Shown: positions 1 through 5,761, numbered from the stretch's first letter. The stretch is DNA of 8,840 nucleotides from an uncultured Bacteroidales bacterium (GCA_937901225.1 CALCGX010000138.1:1-8840); one strand, 5' to 3'. Notes: a model not told the origin generated them from the sequence alone. Made by a program: numbers and translations.

Positions 1-187
1 TACGTAACATATACGTAAGATATACGTAGGATAACCGAGTTGTTAACCTGAGAATACCCTATCTTCCCCCTGCCTTTTACCAGCTTCATTCCGCTTTCTT
101 TCTCGAAACCACCTCGTTACCACTTCGATGCCACTCCATTACCATTCAATGACCATCCAGTACTTTCCCCGTACCCTGCTACCTGTC
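1..187. repeat. Degenerate 11-bp periodic tandem array, truncated by left window edge
   Basis: Cutting the sequence every 11 bases from position 1 gives 17 units. The first three are nearly identical (TACGTAACATA, TACGTAAGATA, TACGTAGGATA); the later ones diverge but keep register. Column 3 is C in 14 units and T in 3. Column 10 is a pyrimidine in 16 of 17, and column 6 is a purine in 15 of 17. Units at 111-154 share an A-C/T-Y start and an ACC or GCC end. No coding frame of useful length crosses it on the plus strand. It could be a decayed minisatellite or an array of protein sites spaced by about one helical turn. Function is unknown. Confidence 0.55.
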
Positions 188-346
188 AAGCACTCGGCGA
201 TATCCCGCCGAGTAAATAAATATTCTTCTATTGTCTCGACTTGTAGTCGAGTGTTCTATTTTTTCTTTGTCCATTAGCCCCGAATCGTATTCGGGTATTA
301 TTTGCCTACCTGTTACCTGTCAAATGCTCGGCGATATCCCGCCGAG
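180..346. repeat. Palindromic repeat cluster bounded by a 33-bp direct repeat
   Basis: Two near-identical 33-bp copies (180-212 and 314-346) each consist of TACCTGTCAA, three variable bases and a hairpin CTCGGCG-ATATCC-CGCCGAG (193-212 and 327-346). Between them lie two further perfect palindromes: CTCGAC-TTGTA-GTCGAG at 235-251 and CCCGAAT-CGT-ATTCGGG at 279-295. The second direct repeat is preceded by an extra TACCTGT at 307-313. The cluster resembles the short palindromic intergenic elements common in Bacteroidota. No transposase or coding function is visible. Confidence 0.7.
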
Positions 347-375
347 CAAAAAAAACACAAGAAAATACGATTTTT

Positions 376-407
376 CTTGCACATCCGCAAATTTTGTTGT
401 ACCTTTG
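376..407 (+). promoter_or_regulatory. Bacteroidota-type promoter for the 414-729 RNA
   Basis: The -7 box TACCTTTG lies at 400-407 and the -33 TTG at 377-379, with a 20-bp spacer. This is the arrangement used by the primary sigma factor of this phylum. It agrees at 26 of 31 positions with the rlmL promoter at 1807-1837, including GCAAATTTT in the spacer. Transcription should begin near 413-415, and no good coding frame begins nearby downstream. Confidence 0.75.
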
Positions 408-413
408 TACCCG

Positions 414-729
414 AATCCTACGCTAGAGGGAAATACGACCTGCGAAAAGCGTTTCGCATAAGGTCTTTCTTCGGGTAGGTTTTTGACATATTTAAATAGC
501 GTTTATTGCGCTTTGTGTTTGGCAAGTCGAAACTTCGCAACTTTCGGAATTAAAAGTCAAAATCAAAGTTAACAGTAAATGCCTATGGGTATGACTATAT
601 CCATACTATATCTATAATAGGTATAGTGTGTTGTCATATCAGCGTAGGTTTCCTGTTGTTTATTTGACTTTTAAGGCAATGCGAAGGCCTCGACTTGTGA
701 ATAAACAATTCGAGGTCTGCGCTTTTTTT
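414..729 (+). ncRNA. Candidate structured non-coding RNA, about 315 nt
   Basis: This is an independent transcription unit with a promoter at 376-407 and a terminator at 681-729, and no credible reading frame. Paired elements read from the sequence: a closing helix of CCTACGCT (417-424) with AGCGTAGG (641-648); a hairpin TGCGAAA/TTTCGCA (441-458) extended by GACC/GGTC (437-440, 462-465); TTTTGAC (481-487) with GTCAAAA (556-562); AGCG/CGCT (498-512); and a long hairpin TATGAC/GTCATA (590-595, 633-638) enclosing CATACTATA/TATAGTGTG (602-610, 622-630). It is not a tmRNA, RNase P RNA or SRP RNA by any landmark I can see. The promoter-to-terminator organisation resembles what is described for the Bacteroidales-1 RNA motif. 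6S RNA is an alternative, but the multibranched fold fits it less well. Identity is unassigned. Confidence 0.65.
681..729 (+). terminator. Intrinsic terminator of the non-coding RNA
   Basis: The hairpin is CCTCGA (688-693) with TCGAGG (710-715), continued by TTGT (695-698) with ACAA (705-708) across a single C/T mismatch, around a GAATAA loop. It can be extended at its base by GCG (681-683) with CGC (720-722). Seven T follow at 723-729. Confidence 0.85.
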
Positions 730-816
730 GTGTGTACAAACATACAAAAAAATGAAAACAACAATAATAACACCAAAAACCGATGGGCCAATGGGATATA
801 ACTGGCAAAGAGAATC

Positions 817-1623
817 ATGAAAAAAATTTTACTATCGCTACTTAGTACAGTTATAATGCTATCAGTAGCAACGAGTATTCAAGCACAAGAAACCTTTGAG
901 GTTGATGGAATTAAGTATGAAATAACGGACGCAAGTGCACAGACTGTAAAAATTATCGACAATTGGTACACCCAAAAAGACTATGTGCTTGTAAGTTCTG
1001 TTACGCATAATGATATTACTTATAAAGTGACAGAAATCGGTGATTATGCTTTTGCATCATGTTATATCACAGGCATTGTTATACCAGAAGGAATCGAAGT
1101 AATTGGTGAACGAGCCTTTTCTAATTCTAGTTTTACATCTTTAGAGCTTCCTTCAACCGTAAAAATCATAGGCGTAAATGCATTTAGAGAGTGTAAAAAT
1201 CTCAAAGATTTAGTATTAAATGAAGGCCTAACTACTATTGACTTTGCTGCTTTCTACACGTGTGTAAGTTTGACTGAGATTACACTTCCTTCCACACTTA
1301 CGTCTATGAATGATGCATTTATGGGATCTGCATTTATTACTACGGTTGTTTCTAAAATTCAAGCACCTATGACAATCACATACGATACGTTCCACCCTGA
1401 AGTATATAGCAAGGCTGTTCTCCAAGTTCCAGCAGGAACAAAAGAAGCGTACGAGGCCGTTGATTGTTGGAGACGTTTTCAAACTATTACCGAAACAGGC
1501 ACTCCAACAGCACTGCACAACACTATTATTAATGAAGAAATACAAAAGAAGATTCTAAACGGTCAACTCATCATCATTCGCGATGGTAAGACCTACACCG
1601 TTATGGGCGCAGAAATCAAATAA
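817..1623 (+). CDS. Secreted BspA-type leucine-rich-repeat protein
   Basis: The 268-residue precursor starts MKK and has a hydrophobic signal peptide, with likely cleavage after IQA (residue 23). Residues 25-70 form a short beta-rich lead domain (VDGIKYEI). Residues 71-162 hold four 23-residue LRR_5 repeats, each with an I..AF core followed by an [I/L]..P..[I/V/L] strand, as in the BspA/Treponema pallidum LRR family. The VPAG..EAY....W..F block at 204-224 is the usual end of such domains. The tail (residues 241-268) carries GQLIIIRDGKTY, a pattern I associate with the C-termini of secreted Bacteroidales proteins. Family members mediate adhesion or binding of host and bacterial surfaces, but the ligand here is unknown. 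It is short for the family. The gene stands alone between the ncRNA terminator and its own terminator. No canonical promoter is visible directly upstream. Confidence 0.9.
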   Translation: MKKILLSLLSTVIMLSVATSIQAQETFEVDGIKYEITDASAQTVKIIDNWYTQKDYVLVSSVTHNDITYKVTEIGDYAFASCYITGIVIPEGIEVIGERAFSNSSFTSLELPSTVKIIGVNAFRECKNLKDLVLNEGLTTIDFAAFYTCVSLTEITLPSTLTSMNDAFMGSAFITTVVSKIQAPMTITYDTFHPEVYSKAVLQVPAGTKEAYEAVDCWRRFQTITETGTPTALHNTIINEEIQKKILNGQLIIIRDGKTYTVMGAEIK

Positions 1624-1646
1624 TTGCTATACCACATAGCAAACTC

Positions 1647-1682
1647 AAAACGAGTGGCACACTTTTCATGCCGCTCGTTTTT
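1647..1682 (+). terminator. Intrinsic terminator after the LRR gene
   Basis: AAAACGAGTGGCA (1647-1659) pairs with TGCCGCTCGTTTT (1669-1681), with one G-T wobble and a 9-base loop. A T run at 1678-1682 follows. It lies 24 bases after the LRR stop codon. Confidence 0.85.
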
Positions 1683-1806
1683 CATCCTAACCTATCACCT
1701 CTATACCAATTCCCCTCTACAGGTTCTGCTCTCAACGGAGTCCTGCCTCGCGTGCCTTGCCCCCCTATACTTTCACCTTTCCGTTTTCAGTTTTCATCTT
1801 AAAAAT

Positions 1807-1837
1807 TTGCACACTTGCAAATTTTTCTGTACCTTTG
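1807..1837 (+). promoter_or_regulatory. Bacteroidota-type promoter of the rlmL-queA-tatD operon
   Basis: TTG at 1807-1809 and TACCTTTG at 1830-1837 are separated by 20 bp, with GCAAATTTT in the spacer. The start of transcription should fall near 1843-1845, giving a leader of about 14 bases before ATG 1858. This short leader is the main reason for rejecting the longer reading frame that extends back to 1624. Confidence 0.85.
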
Positions 1838-1857
1838 CCGAATATTTCAAGAATGAT

Positions 1858-3027
1858 ATGACCAAAGAATTTCAAATGTTGGCAAAGACTTTCAAGGGAC
1901 TTGAACAAGTCCTCGCGAAAGAACTCATCGAACTTGGAGCCAACAACGTACAAATCGAACGCCGTGCGGTGTCCTTCACTGGTGACATGCGCATGCTATA
2001 CACCGCTAACTTCTGTTTGCGCACAGCTTCGCGCGTATTGGTACCAATCGCTACCTTCAAGGCGAAAAAGACTGACGACATCTACGAACAAGTCAAACTA
2101 TTAGACTGGGCGCAATACATGACCGCCAAAAACACGTTCCAGATTGATGCTACTGTCTATTCCGACCTCTTTCGCCATTCACAATTCATCACCTACCGCG
2201 TCAAAGACGCCATAGTGGACTGGTGGATGGAGCATGGTGGCGTGCGCCCCAATGTGCAACTAACAAACCCCGACCTCTACCTCAACGTCCACATTGCTGG
2301 CGACACAGTCACCCTTTCTCTGGATAGTTCAGGCGAAAGCCTACACAAACGCGGCTACCGCGTTGCTAACACACAAGCTCCTATCAACGAGGCGCTTGCA
2401 GCAGGCATGCTCTTGCTCGCTGGTTGGCATGGCCAAAGCGATTTCTACGACCCTATGTGCGGATCAGGCACACTCCTCATCGAAGCAGCACTCATTGCCC
2501 GCAATATCGCACCGGGCATCTACCGCAAAGGCTTTGCCTTCGAGAAATGGGCAAATTTCGACGCAGACCTCTTTGAGGATATCTATAGCGATGATAGTCG
2601 CGAACGCGATTTCCAACATAAGATATATGGCTCAGATGCGGGCTTCTATGCCGTGCAAGTTGCCAATAAGAATATCCAATCGGCTAATCTACAGCGAGAT
2701 ATCGAAGTAAAGCAAATCCGCATAGAGGAACTAAAATTGGCAGACCAATCCACCGAGGGTGCACTCGTCATGATGAACCCCCCTTACGGCGAACGCCTCT
2801 CGCAAGATAAAAACGTCCTACGCCTCTACCAAGATATTGGCACTGCACTCAAGCATCAATTCAGCGGAGCAACTGCTTGGATGATCTCCAGCAACGAAGA
2901 GGCGCTCAAATGTGTCGGCTTACGTCCAGCTAAACGCATTCATCTTGTCAATGGCGACCTCGACTGTTTATTCAACCAATACGTTTTGTTCAAAGGCGAC
3001 CGCAAATCATGGAAGAAATCCTTATAG
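1858..3027 (+). CDS. rlmL: THUMP-domain class I rRNA methyltransferase, RlmL type
   Basis: The 389-residue protein is predicted to transfer a methyl group from S-adenosylmethionine to a guanine N2 of 23S rRNA (G2445 in Escherichia coli). Residues about 45-155 are the RNA-binding THUMP region. The Rossmann-fold methyltransferase occupies about 160-385, with the SAM-binding motif DPMCGSGT at 198-205 and the catalytic NPPYGERL at 307-314. Length matches the stand-alone RlmL form; the C-terminal RlmK half present in the fused E. coli protein is absent. The open frame reaches back to 1624, but the promoter at 1807-1837 and the protein alignment (MTKEFQMLAKTFKGLE) support the start at 1858. The end overlaps queA by 19 bp, so the two are cotranscribed and possibly translationally coupled. 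The exact target base is inferred from the family. Confidence 0.92.
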   Translation: MTKEFQMLAKTFKGLEQVLAKELIELGANNVQIERRAVSFTGDMRMLYTANFCLRTASRVLVPIATFKAKKTDDIYEQVKLLDWAQYMTAKNTFQIDATVYSDLFRHSQFITYRVKDAIVDWWMEHGGVRPNVQLTNPDLYLNVHIAGDTVTLSLDSSGESLHKRGYRVANTQAPINEALAAGMLLLAGWHGQSDFYDPMCGSGTLLIEAALIARNIAPGIYRKGFAFEKWANFDADLFEDIYSDDSRERDFQHKIYGSDAGFYAVQVANKNIQSANLQRDIEVKQIRIEELKLADQSTEGALVMMNPPYGERLSQDKNVLRLYQDIGTALKHQFSGATAWMISSNEEALKCVGLRPAKRIHLVNGDLDCLFNQYVLFKGDRKSWKKSL

Positions 3028-4388
3028 AAGAATTCAACTACCCTTTGCCTGACGAGCGCATTGCCAAATATCCTTTGGCGAATCGCGACCAGAGCAAACT
3101 ACTCGTCTATCGTGATGGACAGGTAAGCGAAGATCAATTTTTCCACATCGGAGAATACTTGGCTCCCGGTTCACTCCTTATATATAATAACACGCGCGTG
3201 ATACAAGCACGCTTGGTATTTCACAAAAAAGTAGTTTCGGAGTATAGAGGTACTACTGAACATTCCGAACCACTGAACAGCGAAGCTACTCTCGGTGCCC
3301 GCATCGAAATCTTCTGCCTCGAACCGCTTGCACCACACGATTACCAATTATCACTCGGAAGCACAGAGGGCTGTACGTGGAAATGCATGATTGGCAACGC
3401 CAAGAAATGGAAATCAGGTGCATTATCGCTGCCCGTACAACTCCCATCTGGCGAAACCATCACCCTTTTTGCCGAACGTGGCGAACAAACAGGCAATACC
3501 TTCGCTGTTCACTTCTCATGGACTCTAACAGCGCAGCGGTCTAACAGCGTAGCGGTCCAACAACAAAGTGGTCTAACAGGCGTAGCCGATCTAAATATCA
3601 GTTTCGCCGAGATTCTCGACGCCGTAGGTGAGTTACCCATTCCGCCATACCTCAACCGCAAGACCGAGGAAAGCGACAAAACCACCTACCAAACAGTCTA
3701 TTCGCGCATCAAAGGTTCAGTCGCAGCACCTACAGCAGGTCTGCACTTCACGGATAACGTCCTTGATGGCTTACGCCAAAAGGGCATACAGACCGCCGAA
3801 GTCACACTCCACGTAGGAGCAGGCACCTTCCAACCCGTCAAGGTGGCAGATGCCAACCAACATACCATGCACACCGAGATTATCGCCGTACCACGCGAAA
3901 CCATCGAAACAATCATTGCCAATCTCGGGCATATCGTAGCAGTAGGTACCACCAGTATGCGCACATTGGAGAGCCTCTACTTCCTCGGCGCACAACTCTA
4001 CACCCTGCACCACACTAATCCTTCTACCTCCTCCCTCGAAGGGAGGTCGGGAGTGTCCACACTATCCGTTTCCCAGTTCGAACCATACGAGAAGGAGCAC
4101 ACGCTATCCACTCGCGATGCATTGCAAGCCATCATTGACTATTTAGAGCAAACCAACCAAGACATCTTGCATGCTGAAACCCAAATCATGATCAAGCCGG
4201 GCTATGCTTTCCGCATTGTTGACCAGTTGATTACCAACTTCCACCAACCCAAGTCCACATTGCTTCTCCTCGTGAGTGCATTCGTTGGTGGTGATTGGCA
4301 TACTATCTACGATTATGCCCTCGCCCACAACTTCCGCTTCCTTAGCTACGGCGACAGTAGTATATTAACGCGCATCTCTAAACACTAA
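3009..4388 (+). CDS. queA: QueA-family SAM:tRNA ribosyltransferase-isomerase, long Bacteroidota variant with insertions
   Basis: QueA transfers and isomerises the ribosyl group of S-adenosylmethionine onto preQ1 in tRNA to give epoxyqueuosine. Diagnostic segments are present: YPLANRDQSKLLVY (21-34), GSLLIYNNTRVIQARL (54-69), GSVAAPTAGLHFT (236-248), TLHVGAGTFQPVK (266-278), AVGTTSMRTLES (311-322), and LITNFHQPKSTLLLLV (407-422). At 459 residues it exceeds the roughly 350 of E. coli QueA. It most resembles a second QueA-like lineage of Bacteroidota of about 400 residues, so its role in queuosine synthesis is less certain than for canonical QueA. Three polar blocks at about 77-95, 174-196 and 335-351 look like repeat DNA read in frame. 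It starts inside rlmL, and its stop codon lies inside a CACTAAAC repeat. No preQ1 riboswitch is seen. Confidence 0.85.
   Translation: MEEILIEEFNYPLPDERIAKYPLANRDQSKLLVYRDGQVSEDQFFHIGEYLAPGSLLIYNNTRVIQARLVFHKKVVSEYRGTTEHSEPLNSEATLGARIEIFCLEPLAPHDYQLSLGSTEGCTWKCMIGNAKKWKSGALSLPVQLPSGETITLFAERGEQTGNTFAVHFSWTLTAQRSNSVAVQQQSGLTGVADLNISFAEILDAVGELPIPPYLNRKTEESDKTTYQTVYSRIKGSVAAPTAGLHFTDNVLDGLRQKGIQTAEVTLHVGAGTFQPVKVADANQHTMHTEIIAVPRETIETIIANLGHIVAVGTTSMRTLESLYFLGAQLYTLHHTNPSTSSLEGRSGVSTLSVSQFEPYEKEHTLSTRDALQAIIDYLEQTNQDILHAETQIMIKPGYAFRIVDQLITNFHQPKSTLLLLVSAFVGGDWHTIYDYALAHNFRFLSYGDSSILTRISKH
3524..3589 (+). repeat. Four 16-18-bp tandem units inside queA
   Basis: The units begin at 3524, 3540, 3556 and 3572. 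The first two differ at one base (TCTAACAGCG[C/T]AGCGG), the third is diverged, and the fourth carries a 2-base expansion creating GGC-GTA-GCC. Together they are 66 bp, exactly 22 codons, so the queA frame is kept. The CTAACAG motif resembles the CTAAACAG of the queA-tatD spacer. Confidence 0.7.
4030..4046. repeat. Perfect GC-rich palindrome inside queA
   Basis: CCTCCCT-CGA-AGGGAGG forms a 7-bp stem with a 3-base loop within the queA codons for the polar stretch 335-351. It resembles the CCTCCC...GGGAGG palindromes seen between genes in this phylum, which suggests an inserted intergenic element rather than ancestral protein sequence. Confidence 0.6.
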
Positions 4389-4452
4389 ACAGTAGCCCTT
4401 TAGGGCGTTCACTAAACAGTAGGCGCTCTGCGCCGTTCACTAAACACTAAAC
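4378..4452 (+). repeat. Tandem repeats with exchanged palindromic cores between queA and tatD
   Basis: CACTAAAC occurs at 4383, 4410, 4438 and 4445. Two units share CACTAAACAGTAG and then diverge into different perfect palindromes, GCCC-TTTA-GGGC (4395-4406) and GGCGC-TCT-GCGCC (4422-4434), before CGTT and the next unit. CTAAACACTAAAC occurs at both ends (4378-4390 and 4440-4452). The first copy supplies the TAA stop of queA. There is no T run, so this is not a standard terminator. It could stabilise or process the operon mRNA. Confidence 0.75.
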
Positions 4453-4456
4453 AAAA

Positions 4457-5350
4457 ATGATCGACACCCATTGCCATATTGATGACCCGCAGTATGCGGA
4501 AGGTTTAGACACTTTCTTGGCGGAGCAACGCCAAGACGGCGTAGAATATATCTTAGTACCTGGAGTGGACAAGACCTCAGTCAAAGACGTCTTAGAGGTC
4601 TGCGACCGCTACCCTGATTATCTCTTCCCTGCTTTGGGGCTCCACCCCGAGAATGTCAAAGAGGACTGGTGCGAGCAACTCACTACCATCAAAGCCGCAG
4701 TTGACGCCCGCATGCACCAACTGCCAACTGCCAACCGCCAACTCTCAACTCTCAACTGTCAACTGCCAACTGCCAACTGTCAACTGTCAACTGTCAACTG
4801 TCAACTGCCAACTGCCAACTGTCAACTGTCAACTGTCAACTCGAATCTCATTGCCATCGGCGAAATAGGTCTCGACTACCATTGGGATACGACCTTCAAG
4901 GAGCAACAGCACGAAGCCTTGCGCGAGCAGATGCGATGGGCAGAACAATACAACCTACCTGTGATGATTCATAGTCGTGATGCCACAGAAGATACCCTCA
5001 ATATCTTACGCGAATTCCCATCTGTTAAAGGTGTCATGCATTGCTTCAGCGGTAGCCATGAGGTAGCAAAGCAGGTTATTGATATGGGATATTATTTGGG
5101 TATAGGCGGTGTGCTAACGTTCAAAAATTGCAAACTCGCTGAACATTTAGTCGGCATTCCTTTGGAGCGTTTGGTACTGGAAACCGATGCTCCTTATATG
5201 GCTCCTGTCCCATATCGTGGGAAACGCAACGAAAGTCGCTGGATGCGACATGTGGCAGAGCGTTTAGCAGAGGTGTATAATTGCTCCGTAGAGCACATAA
5301 TTGAGACAACAACAGCCAATGCAAAAGCACTTTTTGTTATAAAATTGTGA
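4457..5350 (+). CDS. tatD: TatD family metal-dependent hydrolase (DNase) with repeat-encoded insertion
   Basis: The TIM-barrel hydrolase acts on phosphodiester substrates; TatD-family enzymes are reported 3'-5' exonucleases or deoxyribonucleases. All predicted metal ligands are present: H5 and H7 (THCH), E136 (GEIGLD), H172 (IHSR), H195 (MHCF) and D244 (ETDAPY). The family is usually about 255-265 residues; this protein has 297. Residues 88-129 are a 42-residue insertion of alternating QLPTANC and QLSTVNC heptapeptides, encoded by 7-bp DNA repeats. It sits between GLHPENVKEDW...KAAVDARM and NLIAIGEIGLDYHWD, a surface loop before the strand carrying E136, so the active site should survive. It is the last gene of the rlmL-queA-tatD operon. 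The start at 4457 is fixed by the conserved MIDTHCHIDD. Confidence 0.92.
   Translation: MIDTHCHIDDPQYAEGLDTFLAEQRQDGVEYILVPGVDKTSVKDVLEVCDRYPDYLFPALGLHPENVKEDWCEQLTTIKAAVDARMHQLPTANRQLSTLNCQLPTANCQLSTVNCQLPTANCQLSTVNSNLIAIGEIGLDYHWDTTFKEQQHEALREQMRWAEQYNLPVMIHSRDATEDTLNILREFPSVKGVMHCFSGSHEVAKQVIDMGYYLGIGGVLTFKNCKLAEHLVGIPLERLVLETDAPYMAPVPYRGKRNESRWMRHVAERLAEVYNCSVEHIIETTTANAKALFVIKL
4718..4843 (+). repeat. Heptanucleotide tandem array (18 units) inside tatD
   Basis: Seventeen full 7-bp units plus a degenerate eighteenth follow CAAC[T/C][G/C][C/T]; most are CAACTGC or CAACTGT. The order of variants shows a 42-bp higher-order unit: units 6-11 (4753-4794) and 12-17 (4795-4836) are identical, and units 1-5 are a diverged copy. 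The total is 126 bp, a multiple of three. Because 7 is not a multiple of 3, all three plus frames cycle through the same codons without stops, while the minus strand meets TGA. Confidence 0.95.
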
Positions 5351-5374
5351 AAAAAAACAAAAAAAGTGCAAATT

Positions 5375-5408
5375 TTTGTGTATATATCAAATATTTTTTG
5401 TACCTTTG
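5375..5408 (+). promoter_or_regulatory. Bacteroidota-type promoter of tRNA-Ser
   Basis: The -7 box TACCTTTG lies at 5401-5408, with TTTG at 5375-5378 as the likely -33 box and a slightly long 22-bp spacer. The region is very AT-rich. Transcription would begin near 5415, giving a leader of about 50 bases before the mature tRNA. Confidence 0.75.
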
Positions 5409-5466
5409 CGGGTCGTTAGGTGTATTGTGCCTAAAAGTGTAGTACTACTAAGGTCGCTACCGCGAA

Positions 5467-5554
5467 GGAGAGATGCTCGAGTGGTTGAAGAGGCACGCCT
5501 GGAAAGCGTGTAAACTCCAAAAGGGTTTCGGGGGTTCGAATCCCCCTCTCTCCG
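5467..5554 (+). tRNA. tRNA-Ser, anticodon GGA
   Basis: The acceptor stem GGAGAGA (5467-5473) pairs with TCTCTCC (5547-5553), with discriminator G5554. The anticodon arm is CACGC/GCGTG (5494-5498, 5506-5510) and the anticodon is GGA at 5501-5503. The long variable arm AAACTC/GGGTTT (5512-5517, 5523-5528) marks a class II serine tRNA. The T arm is GGGGG-TTCGAAT-CCCCC (5530-5546). CCA is not encoded, as is normal in this phylum. It decodes UCC and UCU. Confidence 0.97.
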
Positions 5555-5561
5555 CAAAAGA

Positions 5562-5761
5562 CTTTTACGAACGGACGAGTCCAAGCTTGCTTGAGCGAGG
5601 ACGTGAGTAAAAGGATTTGCACAGGATGCCCGTGGCAGACTGTGGGGCATTCGAGGTGGGCGAGCGCAGCGAGGTCGGTGCCCTCGAATCCTATCCAGCG
5701 GCAGCTTGTGGGGATTACGAAGAAATAATCGTTCGAGGCAACGCCGAGATAAGAAATCCCC
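5562..5761 (+). repeat. Dense chain of inverted repeats between tRNA-Ser and exbB
   Basis: No gene is seen in 5555-5829. Perfect pairings are: CTTTTAC/GTAAAAG (5562-5568, 5607-5613) enclosing GTCC/GGAC and CAAGC/GCTTG; ATGCCC/GGGCAT (5626-5631, 5645-5650); ATTCGAGG/CCTCGAAT (5649-5656, 5682-5689); ATCC/GGAT (5693-5696, 5712-5715); and GGGGATT/AATCCCC (5710-5716, 5755-5761). Bases 5632-5654 and 5698-5720 match at 17 of 23 positions, 66 bp apart. No T run follows, so read-through from the tRNA promoter into exbB is possible. It may be a structured leader, a processing region or a repeat cluster. Confidence 0.6.

Noticed and set aside
231..461. 76-codon plus-strand frame
   Set aside because: It crosses two or three palindromes, a clear promoter and the 5' hairpin of the ncRNA, and its product has no recognisable domain.
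752..820. 22-codon upstream frame ending in ATGA overlap with the LRR start
   Set aside because: Any MK start gives ATGA, so the overlap is automatic; there is no supporting ribosome site or conservation visible. A similar 19-codon frame at 5774-5833 before exbB was rejected for the same reason.
1624..1857. Upstream extension of the rlmL frame
   Set aside because: It begins at a TTG directly after the LRR stop, passes through a terminator and the rlmL promoter, and the added residues do not resemble the family.
4718..4843. CRISPR-like array in tatD
   Set aside because: Units are 7 bp with no spacers and lie in a coding frame.
4653..4868. Second plus frame through the tatD repeat
   Set aside because: It is open only because a 7-bp repeat is stop-free in all plus frames.
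5555..5761. Integration site at the tRNA-Ser 3' end
   Set aside because: No second copy of the tRNA 3' end and no integrase are present in the window.
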